This document shows positions 44,434-53,733 of a stretch of DNA of 64,000 nucleotides, one piece after another. Within the stretch, counting starts at the first letter, position 1. Each line of letters begins with the position of its first letter. Below the pieces are notes generated by a model that searched no databases, had not been told where the DNA came from, and saw only the letters and a program-made list of their open reading frames with translations. This DNA is from Paenibacillus sabinae T27 (GTDB taxonomy: Bacteria > Bacillota > Bacilli > Paenibacillales > Paenibacillaceae), in contig NZ_CP004078.1 in the NCBI RefSeq assembly GCF_000612505.1, positions 2,344,001-2,408,000 on the forward strand, written 5' to 3'. The translations under genes and the position numbers were made by a program.

Positions 44434-45426
44434 TCAGACCTCCTCTGCAAAGCCTTTGTTGAAGGCGGAGTTGGCAGCGTCCGTCAAAGCCTGGATATCC
44501 CGGTTCCAGACAAGGTCCCAACCCATCCACAGCAGCTTGCGATCAGGGACCGAAGACGAAGCAGAAGGATGCGGGGAAGGGAAGAAGGCCTGTTCGCAGA
44601 GCCGGGCCGTCTCTTCGCCTGTGAAGAAGGAAGCCAGCCGGCGTCCGCCTTCCGTAGCATTCTTCTTGGCCAGCAGGAAGACCGGACTTGCAATCGCGCC
44701 TTCCTCGGGCCAGATAATATTGACCTTATCCCGTTTACGGATCATATTTGCATAAAAATACGGCATGACGTAAAGAGCCGTTCCCGCCTCGTTGTCGGTT
44801 CCCGCCAGCTTTGCCATTTGACCCGGGTGGAGTCCCTGGCGAACCGAACGTCCAAGCCCGGTCAGCGTATCCTGGCCGAAGCACTGTCCGATAGTCAGCA
44901 GCACCGTCTCGCAAAAGGTTCCGTTATGGCCTCTCATCGTCACCTGCTTCCGGTAGACCGGATTCAGCAGGTCGCTCCATGAACGCGGTTCGGGCGTATC
45001 GCCCAGCCGGGCTTTGTCTGCGACGATGACGAGCGGATTCACGCACATCAGCGTTACCCTGCCTGTCGGGTCCTTCATTCCGATTTCCGCGAACCGCTCA
45101 TTAGGCACGTATTCGGCGGCGTCGGCGAATACGTCATGATCAAGAAACCGGGTGCGGAAGTCCGGATGGAAAAAGCTGCTGATTCCCGGTGTAATCACGA
45201 CATCCGGCAGTTCGTCCGCGGAATCAAACTGATCCACTGTCTTATAGAAGTCGCTTTGATTGGCATTTCCTTCAAATGCCAGCTCTTCCGGGTCCAGCTC
45301 GGACCAGAGCCCCGAGCTCTGCTGGTGCAAAAATGTTTCTTCAATAGGCACCTTAAGCGGGCAGGGCAGCATGGCAAGCAGGTGGCGGGGCAATCTTTCT
45401 TTGACTTGTGCCGTTTCGGATTTCAT
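44434..45426 (-). CDS. ABC binding-protein-like protein without signal peptide (330 aa)
   Basis: A type 2 periplasmic-binding fold is suggested by DVVITPGISSFFHPDFR, VTLMCVNPLVIVADKARLGD, SWSDLLNPVYRKQVTM and ALYVMPYFYANMI. These resemble iron- or thiamine-type binding proteins. The N-terminus (MKSETAQVKERLPRHLLAML) is charged and carries no signal peptide or lipobox, so it should stay in the cytoplasm. I prefer the ATG at 45426 because AAGGAGAGG then has normal spacing. It heads the operon, behind a CRP/FNR-like palindrome. Confidence 0.65.
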   Translation of the reverse strand: MKSETAQVKERLPRHLLAMLPCPLKVPIEETFLHQQSSGLWSELDPEELAFEGNANQSDFYKTVDQFDSADELPDVVITPGISSFFHPDFRTRFLDHDVFADAAEYVPNERFAEIGMKDPTGRVTLMCVNPLVIVADKARLGDTPEPRSWSDLLNPVYRKQVTMRGHNGTFCETVLLTIGQCFGQDTLTGLGRSVRQGLHPGQMAKLAGTDNEAGTALYVMPYFYANMIRKRDKVNIIWPEEGAIASPVFLLAKKNATEGGRRLASFFTGEETARLCEQAFFPSPHPSASSSVPDRKLLWMGWDLVWNRDIQALTDAANSAFNKGFAEEV

Positions 45427-45494
45427 ATTCATTCATCCTCTCCTTGCCTTCGTTGGAAGACGCGCTTGTAAGTTATGTTTAATTATAATTAGCG

Positions 45495-45508
45495 GTGAAT
45501 TGTTTCAC
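45495..45508. promoter_or_regulatory. CRP/FNR-like palindrome upstream of the ATPase/GTPase operon
   Basis: GTGA-N6-TCAC, close to the CRP/FNR consensus TGTGA-N6-TCACA, about 70 bp ahead of the first gene. A minus-strand TATAAT lies at 45482-45487. The distance would place the box over the -35 region, so repression is as likely as activation. Confidence 0.5.
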
Positions 45509-45589
45509 AATTTGCACAAGGTCAAAATGTTTGACAATACTACAAACATTCCCGCATTCTCTTCATCTAAAACCTGGAAGGGTGACGCC

Positions 45590-46180
45590 TTATTCCTCCG
45601 GGTAGACGAAACGCTCTACGACGTCCGCAGCAAGGTCCGGGTCCGAACCGGAATTGTCAAAGTACAGGATGGAGGAAGAGGGAAGCGGCCATTTTACCGT
45701 GCGTGCACCAAGCGAGGTGCGGAAATCATCCCAGTGGCGCAGCTTCCAATCATCCAGGGCGGAGCCTCTTGCTGTAATTCTCTCCTTGTACAGCCTCTCA
45801 TCGGACAGGCGGACCACGACCGCTTTAACCTCGACATCAGACAGCGAACGTCCGATCCGGGCCAGCTCGCGCGCAATCCATCCTTCATCCTCGGCTTCTT
45901 TTGTAAAAGGGCCGACAACCACGCTGTCGACATTCAGCTTGACGTTGTCCAGCGCGGCGTCCATCGTAATCCGGTACCCCAAATCGCGGCACAGCTTCTT
46001 GTATTCCTGTGAATCGCGGTCGGAGGGGTCCAGTCCGTGAAGTGTCATAATCGCGTCTGCCGCAGGCCGCAGCAGGATATCCATGTCGAAGAAGGCGATT
46101 TTTCGTCTTGCTGCCAGCGCCTTGGCGAGTGTGGTCTTGCCGGCTCCCGCTCCCCCGAGAAAAAATACAAGCTTATTCAT
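45590..46180 (-). CDS. P-loop nucleotide kinase-like protein (196 aa)
   Basis: ATG with GGAGGAACAG upstream. Walker A GGAGAGKTTL at residues 9-18 and a lid-like region with several Arg residues (RLSDERLYKERITARGSA) resemble small AAA_33-type kinases of nucleosides or sugars. DMDILLRPAADAIM may hold the substrate-binding acidic pair. It is soluble. The substrate is unknown. It is on the same strand as the preceding operon but separated by a control region. Confidence 0.7.
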   Translation of the reverse strand: MNKLVFFLGGAGAGKTTLAKALAARRKIAFFDMDILLRPAADAIMTLHGLDPSDRDSQEYKKLCRDLGYRITMDAALDNVKLNVDSVVVGPFTKEAEDEGWIARELARIGRSLSDVEVKAVVVRLSDERLYKERITARGSALDDWKLRHWDDFRTSLGARTVKWPLPSSSILYFDNSGSDPDLAADVVERFVYPEE

Positions 46181-46224
46181 GGTCTGTTCCTCCCTATCTC
46201 TTATATGAAAGTGAATCGGATTTC

Positions 46225-47148
46225 TTACCCCAACATTCGGGCCACCGAAATCAGACCGGTAATCGTAACGACATTCAGCAGCGTTGAAATGAGCACGGTC
46301 TGGGCCGCGAAGTCCGGCTCGTTGCCATATTCCTCAGCCAGCAGCGAAGCGTTGACGCCGGTCGGCATACCGGAAGCGATAATCAGAGCCTGGGCGGGAA
46401 TGCCTTTGATCCCAAGCGCAAGCACAAGCAGAATGCCAATCGTTGGAGCGGCAAGCAAGCGCAGGAGAAGGCTCAGATAAAGATCAAGCCGGGCAAGGCG
46501 AATCGGATATTTGACAATTTGTGCTCCAAGCGTAAGCAGTGCGACGGCAACCATTGATTCCTGGGCGTAAGTGAGCGGTTTCGAAATGAACAGCGGCAAA
46601 GGCACGGAGAAAGCGTGAAACACTAATCCCAGCACCAGCGCATAAGGAACGGGCATTTTCAGAAAGCCGATAATGACGATCCGGTAATTGCCTTTCAGCT
46701 TGGCCCGCTGGATGGACATGACGCCATATGTAAAAGTGAGCAGGCTTTGCAGCGCCATAATCAGCGATTGAAGCGAAGCGGCGAGAGAATCCCCGTGAAA
46801 AGCCAGCTCATTGACCGGCATGCCGTAATTTCCGGCGTTATCGAGAATCACGCTGTTCGTGAACGCGGCTTTCATGCTTGTGGAATATTTTAACGAACGT
46901 GTAAGCGTAAAGGAAACAATATACAGAATGCCTATGTAAAGCGCATAGAAGCCGACCACCAGGCCGAGGAGGGAAGCCGACATTTTGGAGAGGTACATGC
47001 TCATAAACACGGCGGCGGGCGTTATGTAGTAGAAGTTGATTTTGGCCAGCGTATACAAATCCAGCCGAAACAGCCGCTGCAGCAGCGATCCGGCGCCTAT
47101 CAGTATAAATACAGGAAGCACAACCTGAAGCAAAATCTCACCTATCAC
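46225..47148 (-). CDS. AEC family transporter (auxin efflux carrier type)
   Basis: 307 residues and about 10 membrane helices in two similar halves. Typical AEC features: GEILLQVVLPVFILIGAG at the start, the conserved NAGNYGMPV, and LASGMPTGVN-like ASGMPTGVNASLLAEEYG. I use the GTG at 47148; the longer reading from 47199 adds a polar tail and lacks a site. Family members move malate, other dicarboxylates or small metabolites. The malic enzyme 4 kb away is a hint only. Confidence 0.85.
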   Translation of the reverse strand: MIGEILLQVVLPVFILIGAGSLLQRLFRLDLYTLAKINFYYITPAAVFMSMYLSKMSASLLGLVVGFYALYIGILYIVSFTLTRSLKYSTSMKAAFTNSVILDNAGNYGMPVNELAFHGDSLAASLQSLIMALQSLLTFTYGVMSIQRAKLKGNYRIVIIGFLKMPVPYALVLGLVFHAFSVPLPLFISKPLTYAQESMVAVALLTLGAQIVKYPIRLARLDLYLSLLLRLLAAPTIGILLVLALGIKGIPAQALIIASGMPTGVNASLLAEEYGNEPDFAAQTVLISTLLNVVTITGLISVARMLG

Positions 47149-47321
47149 GAAATCAGCTCTTTTCAATATAAAAGTATAATCATAGTCGTATAAGTACAAT
47201 CAAACGTAGCTATTATAGCATAACTTGATTTTGCCAGAGAGTAGGGCGGGTTATAAAATGAACCGGTTTCGTTAAAACTATTGGACAAACCTGGAAAGGT
47301 AAATCCGAGTAAAGGAGCCGC

Positions 47322-47552
47322 ATGATGAAGAAAAGACAACTGGGTCTGGCCGCGGTCTTCGCCGCGCTGCTTATTGCCGCCTCCGGATGCATCTATCCCG
47401 CTGGGCTGTCTACCGCTCCAGCTCTTCCCGATTCATTGGATATAACAAGCACGAATCCTGGAAGAGGGCTAGGTGAACGCGATCCTCTGGCGCCTGTGCT
47501 TCAGGACGTATACTCGAAATCCATTCCTGAGGATGTATACACGGACCGCTGA
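47322..47552 (+). CDS. Small lipoprotein (76 aa)
   Basis: ATG with AAAGGAG upstream. A signal peptide with lipobox IAASGC is followed by only about 50 residues of mature protein, polar and proline-rich. Unknown function; no operon partner. Confidence 0.75.
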   Translation: MMKKRQLGLAAVFAALLIAASGCIYPAGLSTAPALPDSLDITSTNPGRGLGERDPLAPVLQDVYSKSIPEDVYTDR

Positions 47553-47691
47553 TAACGGCCTGTAAGCTGCCGATAACTTCAGAGGGAACGCGTTCCCGCG
47601 CTCCTTCTCTTTCGGCTATACAGCTCAAACGATATTCAGTATAATAGTTTGATTGACAACATCGAGACCATAGAGGGGAGCAACCATATTC

Positions 47692-48135
47692 ATGGCGGCG
47701 GAGATTGTGCGTGTGACAACTGGGGAGCAGCTGCAGCAGGGGCTGGAGATCCGCAAAAAGGTGTTTGTAGAGGAGCAAAAGGTTCCCGTGGAAGAAGAAA
47801 TCGACGGTTTCGATGTGATTGGCCCCGATGCCCATCACTTGCTGATCATAGACGACGGGGTTCCCGTTGCCACGGGAAGATTGACCTATTACCGCGAGGG
47901 AGCCGCCAAAATGCAGCGGATCGCTGTGCTGAAGGAATATAGAGTAAAGGGCTATGGGCGGGTGCTGATGCTCGCACTGGAAGAGCTGGCCCGGGAGCTT
48001 GGGCTCGAAACGTCCATCCTTGACGGACAGTGCCAGGCCGAATCGTTCTACCGGAGGCTCGGTTACGAGGTTGTTTCCGAGAAGCCGTTCTATGATGCCG
48101 GAATCCTGCACGTACGGATGCAAAAAAAATTATAG
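47692..48135 (+). CDS. GNAT family N-acetyltransferase, YjcF/ElaA-like (147 aa)
   Basis: IRKKVFVEEQKVPVEEEIDG near the N-terminus is the start typical of this GNAT subgroup. The acetyl-CoA loop is QRIAVLKEYRVKGYGRVLM, and QAESFYRRLGYEVV ends the fold. The ribosome binding site (GAGGGG) is farther than usual from the ATG at 47692. Substrate unknown. Confidence 0.85.
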   Translation: MAAEIVRVTTGEQLQQGLEIRKKVFVEEQKVPVEEEIDGFDVIGPDAHHLLIIDDGVPVATGRLTYYREGAAKMQRIAVLKEYRVKGYGRVLMLALEELARELGLETSILDGQCQAESFYRRLGYEVVSEKPFYDAGILHVRMQKKL

Positions 48136-48216
48136 GTCCGCATATCCGTCCTGTTCTTCGGACAAACTAGGAGTTGCCTGATTATTGGCAAATTTGCAAT
48201 AAAGGAGATTGTCCAG

Positions 48217-48453
48217 ATGGTGAACGGAGAACGGGAACGTTTTGTGGCGGTTCAAAAAAACGGTGACGGAGATCTGACTTCGTTTCAGACCTCTACGGGT
48301 CGCGTGCTGAGCTATGAACAGGCTCTTCAGGAAATTCAGGCCGGAGCGATAGCCGGCGTCAATATATTTAAAGGCAAGGACGGAGCTCCCCATATCAGAG
48401 GGGATGCCGACGGCGATCCGACCAACAATCTTGACCAGCTACCGCTGTTCTAA
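48217..48453 (+). CDS. DUF3892 family protein (78 aa)
   Basis: ATG with AAAGGAG upstream. The pattern RFVAVQKNGDGDLTSFQTST, GRVLSYEQALQEIQAGAIAG and a C-terminal NNLDQLPLF matches small DUF3892 proteins of Bacillota. Cytoplasmic, unknown role. A strong terminator follows. Confidence 0.75.
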   Translation: MVNGERERFVAVQKNGDGDLTSFQTSTGRVLSYEQALQEIQAGAIAGVNIFKGKDGAPHIRGDADGDPTNNLDQLPLF

Positions 48454-48469
48454 GCGCAGCGAAATGACA

Positions 48470-48497
48470 GGGACTGCCCCGGGGCAGTCCCTTTTTT
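48470..48497 (+). terminator. Rho-independent terminator
   Basis: GGGACTGCCCC directly followed by GGGGCAGTCCC, then six T. Confidence 0.85.
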
Positions 48498-48543
48498 AAT
48501 TGCAAAAGATGGGGAAGTGGCGGGCCAGAACCTTCTTGGTTTT

Positions 48544-49281
48544 TTATAGTTCGTAAATTACATGCTGTTCCAAAAAATCCATTCCCGCTGTCCGCCCGAT
48601 ATAATCCGGCTTCTCGTCGCCGTAATGCATCAAGGAGATTCTGCTGCGGATGTCCTCCGGAAGACTCTTCAGCTCATTGAGGGTTGTATGTACGACTCCC
48701 GGGCCTTCCAGCTGGCAGTCATGATAAATTTTGCGGCATCCGCGGTTTCGCACAAGACCGGTCAGCAGCTTTGGCTCGAATGTCATATCGGCGCTATAAA
48801 ATATTTCCTCGTTTAGCAGAAGTGAATAGCTGTCTTTCCCCGGTATGTGGGGTGTCCGAAGAAGATGAACGCTAATCTCCGGCGAGAGCGAGTAATTCGT
48901 ATCCGGGTGCAGGGGACGGACATGAAAGACATCGTCCAGCGAAGTCGTTATACCCTCTTGGTACAATCCGCCCATCAGAGTATGCTCCCACAATGGATCG
49001 ACGAGAGCTTCGGCGAGCAGAAGCGTCATTTTGCGGCCCGTTTTATGTCTAAGCGTCAGGGCCAGCTCTTCCAGTCCGCCAACGTGGTCGGCATGCAGAT
49101 GCGTGATCAGGACCGCGTCGATCTCCTCGAACGAACGTCCCAGCTCATGCATGGCCAGTGGAGCGGTAATGCCGCAGTCGATCAGCAGGTTGTAGCCGCT
49201 GCCCAGCAGCAGGGCGTTATTGTTGAAATAATTTTTGGCGAAGGCGCTGCCCGTTCCGAGCATTTGCATTTTGACGGTCAT
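48544..49281 (-). CDS. Metallo-beta-lactamase fold hydrolase (245 aa)
   Basis: ATG with GGAGGTATA upstream. The zinc signature [10 protein letters not shown] is intact, with [10 protein letters not shown] before it and a later histidine in [10 protein letters not shown]. The [18 protein letters not shown] start resembles RNase Z-like and phosphodiesterase members of the fold. The protein is soluble. The substrate is not clear; a role in RNA or cyclic nucleotide cleavage is possible. Confidence 0.85.
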   Translation of the reverse strand: MTVKMQMLGTGSAFAKNYFNNNALLLGSGYNLLIDCGITAPLAMHELGRSFEEIDAVLITHLHADHVGGLEELALTLRHKTGRKMTLLLAEALVDPLWEHTLMGGLYQEGITTSLDDVFHVRPLHPDTNYSLSPEISVHLLRTPHIPGKDSYSLLLNEEIFYSADMTFEPKLLTGLVRNRGCRKIYHDCQLEGPGVVHTTLNELKSLPEDIRSRISLMHYGDEKPDYIGRTAGMDFLEQHVIYEL

Positions 49282-49548
49282 TCCTGTATACCTCCCGGGT
49301 TAGCCATCTGTATTATCATATCAGCCTTTTGTAAACGCAGAATGAAGTTATTTAATCCAAATCTAAGCTCTTGATAAATCGGCTGTATGACACGGATTTT
49401 ATGGCGTCCTCTCTCATTTTATCCATATTGCACCAAGAAAAACGCCCTTATGCGAAACGGAAGAAAATTTTGCCGGGTCGGGCGCAACTTGCCTATACGT
49501 ATGAAGTATATATTAACAGCATGAATTAGTATGGAGGTACGAACGGCG

Positions 49549-50106
49549 ATGAATAAAAGATGGAGAAAAGTGGCTGTGTGCGTGTTGGCATTTTCCCTGA
49601 TGGGCGGTTCGGTGCTGTTTGCCGATTCGGTATATCAAAAAGTGCGCGTATGGAGCAACGGCAAGGAGTTATCCGACGGAGGGTACTTTATTGATGGTAA
49701 AACCTATATACCCGCTCGTGAAATCGACGGGCTGGTGATCTGGAGCGACTCTGGCAAGGTGAAGATTCTTAAACCGAATGTTCATATATCCCTTTTCAAG
49801 GGCGACACCATATTTGGCAACGTTAATGTGGGCAAACTGAAATTTAAAGCGCTGTGCCAGGTGGACAGCCTGACCGACGATATCGCGGGCGTTAAAATAT
49901 CGATTACTGATCCTTCGGGCAACGTCAAGGACCTTGACTCCAGGGACTTGGACGGCGCACAGAAGGATAACTTCTGGTTCTCGACGAAAGAAATTACGTA
50001 CGATTTCAAGGAGAAAGGCAAGTACCAGGTAGGCTTTTACATGAAAGCGACCCGAAACGGCGATTACGCGCTCGTGTCCGAGAAGGTCATCACTGCGCTC
50101 GATTAA
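49549..50106 (+). CDS. Secreted copper-amine-oxidase-N-like domain protein (185 aa)
   Basis: Signal peptide (VAVCVLAFSLMGGSVLFADS) followed by KVRVWSNGKELSDGGYFIDG and KTYIPAREIDGLVIWSDSGKV. This is the stalk-like domain widely found in secreted Paenibacillus proteins. The C-terminal half is a beta-sandwich (GVKISITDPSGNVKDLD). I prefer the ATG at 49549 because GGAGGT precedes it. Probably extracellular; no enzyme motif. Confidence 0.75.
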   Translation: MNKRWRKVAVCVLAFSLMGGSVLFADSVYQKVRVWSNGKELSDGGYFIDGKTYIPAREIDGLVIWSDSGKVKILKPNVHISLFKGDTIFGNVNVGKLKFKALCQVDSLTDDIAGVKISITDPSGNVKDLDSRDLDGAQKDNFWFSTKEITYDFKEKGKYQVGFYMKATRNGDYALVSEKVITALD

Positions 50107-50200
50107 CGCTTTGCCTTGAGTGTCAGTAAATTGACCTGGGCTCGTCTTACGTGTTACCATACCAAATGTAGGATAATTCAATTCAAAGCGAGGTATTTTA

Positions 50201-50557
50201 ATGAGCGATCACAAACATGAGCATGGCGGAGAATGCTGCGGCGGACATGGCCATCATCATGGGCACAGCCATGATCATGATGGATGCGGCTGCGGACACG
50301 ACCATGAGCATGAGGAGTTTGTGTTGACTTTGACTAACGAGCAGGGCGAAGATGTGGAAATGGTGCTGGTGGAAACGTTCGACGTAGCCGACAAGCTCTA
50401 TGCGCTGCTGCTGGAACGCGAGAACCCCGAAGCCGACGGCATCATTCTCCGCATGGAAGAAGAAGACGAAGAAATGGTGCTTTACAATATCGAAGACGAA
50501 GCGGAATGGAAAGCTGTAGAAGCGGCTTATCAAGAGCTGATTGCACAGCAAGGATAA
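50201..50557 (+). CDS. DUF1292 protein with a histidine-rich N-terminus (118 aa)
   Basis: ATG with AGCGAGGT upstream. The first 38 residues contain about 14 histidines and several cysteines (GGHGHHHGHSHDHDGCGCGH), likely to bind metal. The rest is the acidic DUF1292 domain (EDVEMVLVETFDVADKLYAL, VLYNIEDEAEWKAVEAAY). DUF1292 proteins are common in Bacillota, usually without such a tail. A metal store or chaperone role is possible but untested. Confidence 0.75.
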   Translation: MSDHKHEHGGECCGGHGHHHGHSHDHDGCGCGHDHEHEEFVLTLTNEQGEDVEMVLVETFDVADKLYALLLERENPEADGIILRMEEEDEEMVLYNIEDEAEWKAVEAAYQELIAQQG

Positions 50558-50608
50558 ATTCGGACGAGATATAGAAGAAGCCCGGGAACATCCCGGCGCC
50601 AATTCAAG

Positions 50609-50645
50609 AAAACCCGATACCTACGATCAGGTATCGGGTTTTTAT
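50609..50645 (+). terminator. Rho-independent terminator
   Basis: AAAACCCGATACC pairs with GGTATCGGGTTTT, then TTATTT. Confidence 0.85.
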
Positions 50646-50753
50646 TTGGTAGATCAAGCGGGAAGCAGCTCAACTGAGTATCGCTATCAGGCAGCCGCTT
50701 CTGTCCGGGATAGAGGGCTGGCATAAAGGTGAAGCACCTTAATTCGGGATATA

Positions 50754-52229
50754 TTAAAAAATCGGGTCGGCCTCGACGATAACTTTAACATGAGTAAGAG
50801 TGCGATCCTCCGGCCCCTTGACCGGCAGGCCGATCTCCACATGGTCGAGGATATAATCGATGTTATCCTGGGTAATAACTTCTCCAGGGAGCAGGATTGG
50901 AATACCCGGTGGATACACATAAATGAACTCCGCGATAATCCGGTCGGCCGATTCCTTGAACGGGACAAGCTCCGTGTCCGCATAGAAGGCGTCGCGCGGA
51001 GTAAGCGCAAGCTGCGGAATCTCGGGAACCTGGACTTTAAGCTCGTAGATGTCGCCTTTGCCGTAATGGATGGCGGAGAGCACCCGCAGTGCCGACAACA
51101 GCTTGTCGACCGATTGTTGGGTATCTCCCGGCGTGATTAGGCAAAGAATGTTATACATGTCGCTCATTTCAACTTCAATATTATATTTCTCGCGCAGCCA
51201 GTTCTCTGCTTCCCAGCCCGTGATGCCCAGATGGCGCACGTGAATACTCAGCTTGGTAGGGTCATGGTCGAAGGTAGCTTCCGTGCCGAGAATTTCATTG
51301 CCGAAGCTGTACAGGCCTTCAAGTTCGTTAACCGCTTCTCTCGCATAGTTGGCAAGCTCAATTGCTCTAGAAGCCATGTCATGGCCATGGAGGGCAAGCT
51401 GGCGTCTAGCCGTGTCGAGAGATGCCAGCAAGACGTACGAAGTCGACGTTGTCGTCAGCATACTGAGCATCGTCTGTACGCGCTGCGGATTAATAAAACC
51501 GGTATCGGCGTTGACGTTAAGTACGGAGCTTTGGGTCATGGAGCCGCCGAGCTTATGAACGCTTGTGGCAGCCATATCGGCTCCGGCCTGCATGGCCGAC
51601 ATCGGCAGCTCCTCGTGGAAATGGATCAACACCCCGTGGGCCTCATCAACAAGCACGGGAACGCCGTAGCTGTGGGCCAGATCGACGATCGATCGAAGAT
51701 CGGTGCATATCCCGAAATAGGTCGGATTGATGACAAGCACCCCTTTGGCGTCCGGATGACGCTGCAGGGCCCGTTTGAGCGAACTGGTCGTAATGCCGTG
51801 GTCGATGCCGAGATTCTCATCCTGTACGGGAGAGACAAAAATCGGCTTTGCCCCCGAGAAGATAATGGCGGACATGACCGATTTGTGGACATTGCGGGGC
51901 ACGATAATCTTCTCCCCTGGAGAGCAGACCGACAGAATCATCGTCATGATGGCTCCGCTTGTGCCCTGAACGCTAAAATAAGTATAGTCCGCTCCAAACG
52001 CTTCCGCCGCCAGGTTCTGTGCCTGGGCGATCACGCCTTTGGGCTGATGCAGGTCGTCAAGCGGTGCAATATTGATCAGATCTATGGAAAAGGCGTTATC
52101 ACCGATGAATTCCCTGAACTCGGGATCGGTTCCGGCACCTTTTTTATGACCGGGAATATGAAATTGCACCGGATTTCCGGCAGCGTGCTTTTTTAGAGCC
52201 GTGAAGAGAGGGGTAAGCGATTGATCCAT
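50754..52229 (-). CDS. Orn/Lys/Arg decarboxylase family protein (SpeA-like)
   Basis: 491 residues; ATG at 52229 with GGGAG upstream. A PLP-dependent fold type I enzyme of the short bacillar form. HIPGHKKG at the N-terminus, PTYFGICTDL, the substrate-linked DEAHG and the PLP lysine in TSVHKLGGSMTQSS are all present. Family members decarboxylate arginine or lysine to agmatine or cadaverine; the sequence does not settle which. Arginine (SpeA-like) is more usual for this length in Bacillota. It is divergent from an MFS transporter. Confidence 0.9.
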   Translation of the reverse strand: MDQSLTPLFTALKKHAAGNPVQFHIPGHKKGAGTDPEFREFIGDNAFSIDLINIAPLDDLHQPKGVIAQAQNLAAEAFGADYTYFSVQGTSGAIMTMILSVCSPGEKIIVPRNVHKSVMSAIIFSGAKPIFVSPVQDENLGIDHGITTSSLKRALQRHPDAKGVLVINPTYFGICTDLRSIVDLAHSYGVPVLVDEAHGVLIHFHEELPMSAMQAGADMAATSVHKLGGSMTQSSVLNVNADTGFINPQRVQTMLSMLTTTSTSYVLLASLDTARRQLALHGHDMASRAIELANYAREAVNELEGLYSFGNEILGTEATFDHDPTKLSIHVRHLGITGWEAENWLREKYNIEVEMSDMYNILCLITPGDTQQSVDKLLSALRVLSAIHYGKGDIYELKVQVPEIPQLALTPRDAFYADTELVPFKESADRIIAEFIYVYPPGIPILLPGEVITQDNIDYILDHVEIGLPVKGPEDRTLTHVKVIVEADPIF

Positions 52230-52316
52230 TAATACTCCCACAACCTTTCTATAACTGAAGTCGCAAACAAAGAGAAGTATAACAAAACAATCATCATAAT
52301 ACTAGGATGTGATGTA

Positions 52317-53612
52317 ATGCCTGCAAATACCCAGCAGCGCACGCATATCAGTCTGGCGTCGCCGTTCATAATCGAGATGTGGTTTATCATTTTTTTGGTT
52401 GAATTTGTGAAGGGATCACTGCTTGTCGCACTGCTTCCTGTCTATATGGAGAACGTTCTTGGGCTGTCCGTCACGGTAGTCGGACTTGCCTTTGCGCTGC
52501 AGTATCTCGGCGACAATCTCTTTCGCGGCCCTTCGGGCTGGATCATGGAACGGATCGGGTACCGCTGGACTATGACCGGAGCGCTGCTCTTGATCGCGGT
52601 AGCCGTAATCCTTATTATTTACGCCAAAGATGCGGCGTCTCTGTCGCTGGCCTGCCTGATCTTAGGGATCGGCACATCCCCGCTCTGGCCGTGCGTCATG
52701 ACGGGCGTAACCGAGCTGGCCGTTTCTACCAAGAGCGGCAGCAGCGGCGCGGCCATGGGCGCCGTGGAGATGGCCTCTCTGGCCGGTACGGGCATCGGCC
52801 CGATCACGGTCAACTTCCTGATGGACCACGGCCACCAAAGCTACCGCGCCGTATTCTTCGTGCTCCTGGGCTTTGCAGCGGCCGTAGTCGCCGTCGCCCT
52901 GCTGCTCCCCGCCCGGATCGGCCATGGGGTACATGCCGTGACGCGCGGAACCCAAGCACCGGAAGCGGCCCGTCCGAAGCTGTCCCCGCTCGCGAGTCTG
53001 AAGCGGACGTTGCTTCAGCTTAAACAATCGCTGAGGGTCAGCCGTCTGCTGTACCCGGCTTTGTTCCTGCAGGCGTTCGCCATCGGGCTGATGACGCCGG
53101 TCGTCACTCTGTTCACCCGGACGGAGCTGCATTTATCGCCGATCCAGTTCAATCTCCTGCTGATTGCCGGCGGCGGAATCACCGTGCTGGCTCTGGTTCC
53201 GGCGGGCAAGCTGGTCGACCGGATCGGCACTGAGGCGTTTCTCAATACCGGCTTCCTGCTGGCCGCTGCTTCGCTCGCCACCTTTGCTCACGTACGCAGC
53301 CTACCGTATGTCTTCGTGGTTGTCGCTCTGGTCGGGATCAGCTATGCTTGTATCCTGCCCGCATGGAACGCCTTCATAGCCAAGCAGGTGCCCAAAGGCG
53401 AACGCGGAACGGTATGGGGAATATTTCTTACCCTACAGGGCTCCGGTATGGTGGCCGGTCCCATCGTATCGGGCAAGCTTTGGGATTCGGTCGGGCACGG
53501 CGTACCCTTTATAGCCAGCTCATTTGTCATGGTGCTGCTGTTCTTCCTTCACCTGGCGATTGTTCGCCGCACCAAACGGAAAAACGAGGCACTCCAGTTA
53601 ACGCGGTCTTGA
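52317..53612 (+). CDS. MFS transporter (431 aa)
   Basis: About 12 membrane helices. The motif-A region is diverged (GPSGWIMERIGYRWTM), and GSGMVAGPIVSGKLWDSVG lies in the second half. It is probably a single-substrate exporter or importer. The start ATG at 52317 has AGGATGTGA upstream. Divergent from the decarboxylase gene, so a link to amino acid or polyamine movement is possible but unproven. A terminator follows. Confidence 0.85.
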   Translation: MPANTQQRTHISLASPFIIEMWFIIFLVEFVKGSLLVALLPVYMENVLGLSVTVVGLAFALQYLGDNLFRGPSGWIMERIGYRWTMTGALLLIAVAVILIIYAKDAASLSLACLILGIGTSPLWPCVMTGVTELAVSTKSGSSGAAMGAVEMASLAGTGIGPITVNFLMDHGHQSYRAVFFVLLGFAAAVVAVALLLPARIGHGVHAVTRGTQAPEAARPKLSPLASLKRTLLQLKQSLRVSRLLYPALFLQAFAIGLMTPVVTLFTRTELHLSPIQFNLLLIAGGGITVLALVPAGKLVDRIGTEAFLNTGFLLAAASLATFAHVRSLPYVFVVVALVGISYACILPAWNAFIAKQVPKGERGTVWGIFLTLQGSGMVAGPIVSGKLWDSVGHGVPFIASSFVMVLLFFLHLAIVRRTKRKNEALQLTRS

Positions 53613-53649
53613 GCGTGGAGCTTCCCCCTGAAAGCCGTGCCCCAAATAC

Positions 53650-53691
53650 AAACCGCCCGCTCTCCTATGTTACGGTGAGCGGGCGGTTTTT
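53650..53691 (+). terminator. Rho-independent terminator
   Basis: AAACCGCCCGCTC pairs with GAGCGGGCGGTTT, then TT and a T-rich tail. Confidence 0.85.
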
Positions 53692-53733
53692 GCCTTTCTT
53701 TTTTGAAGAAATCCGGGGGATGAAAAAATCCCC

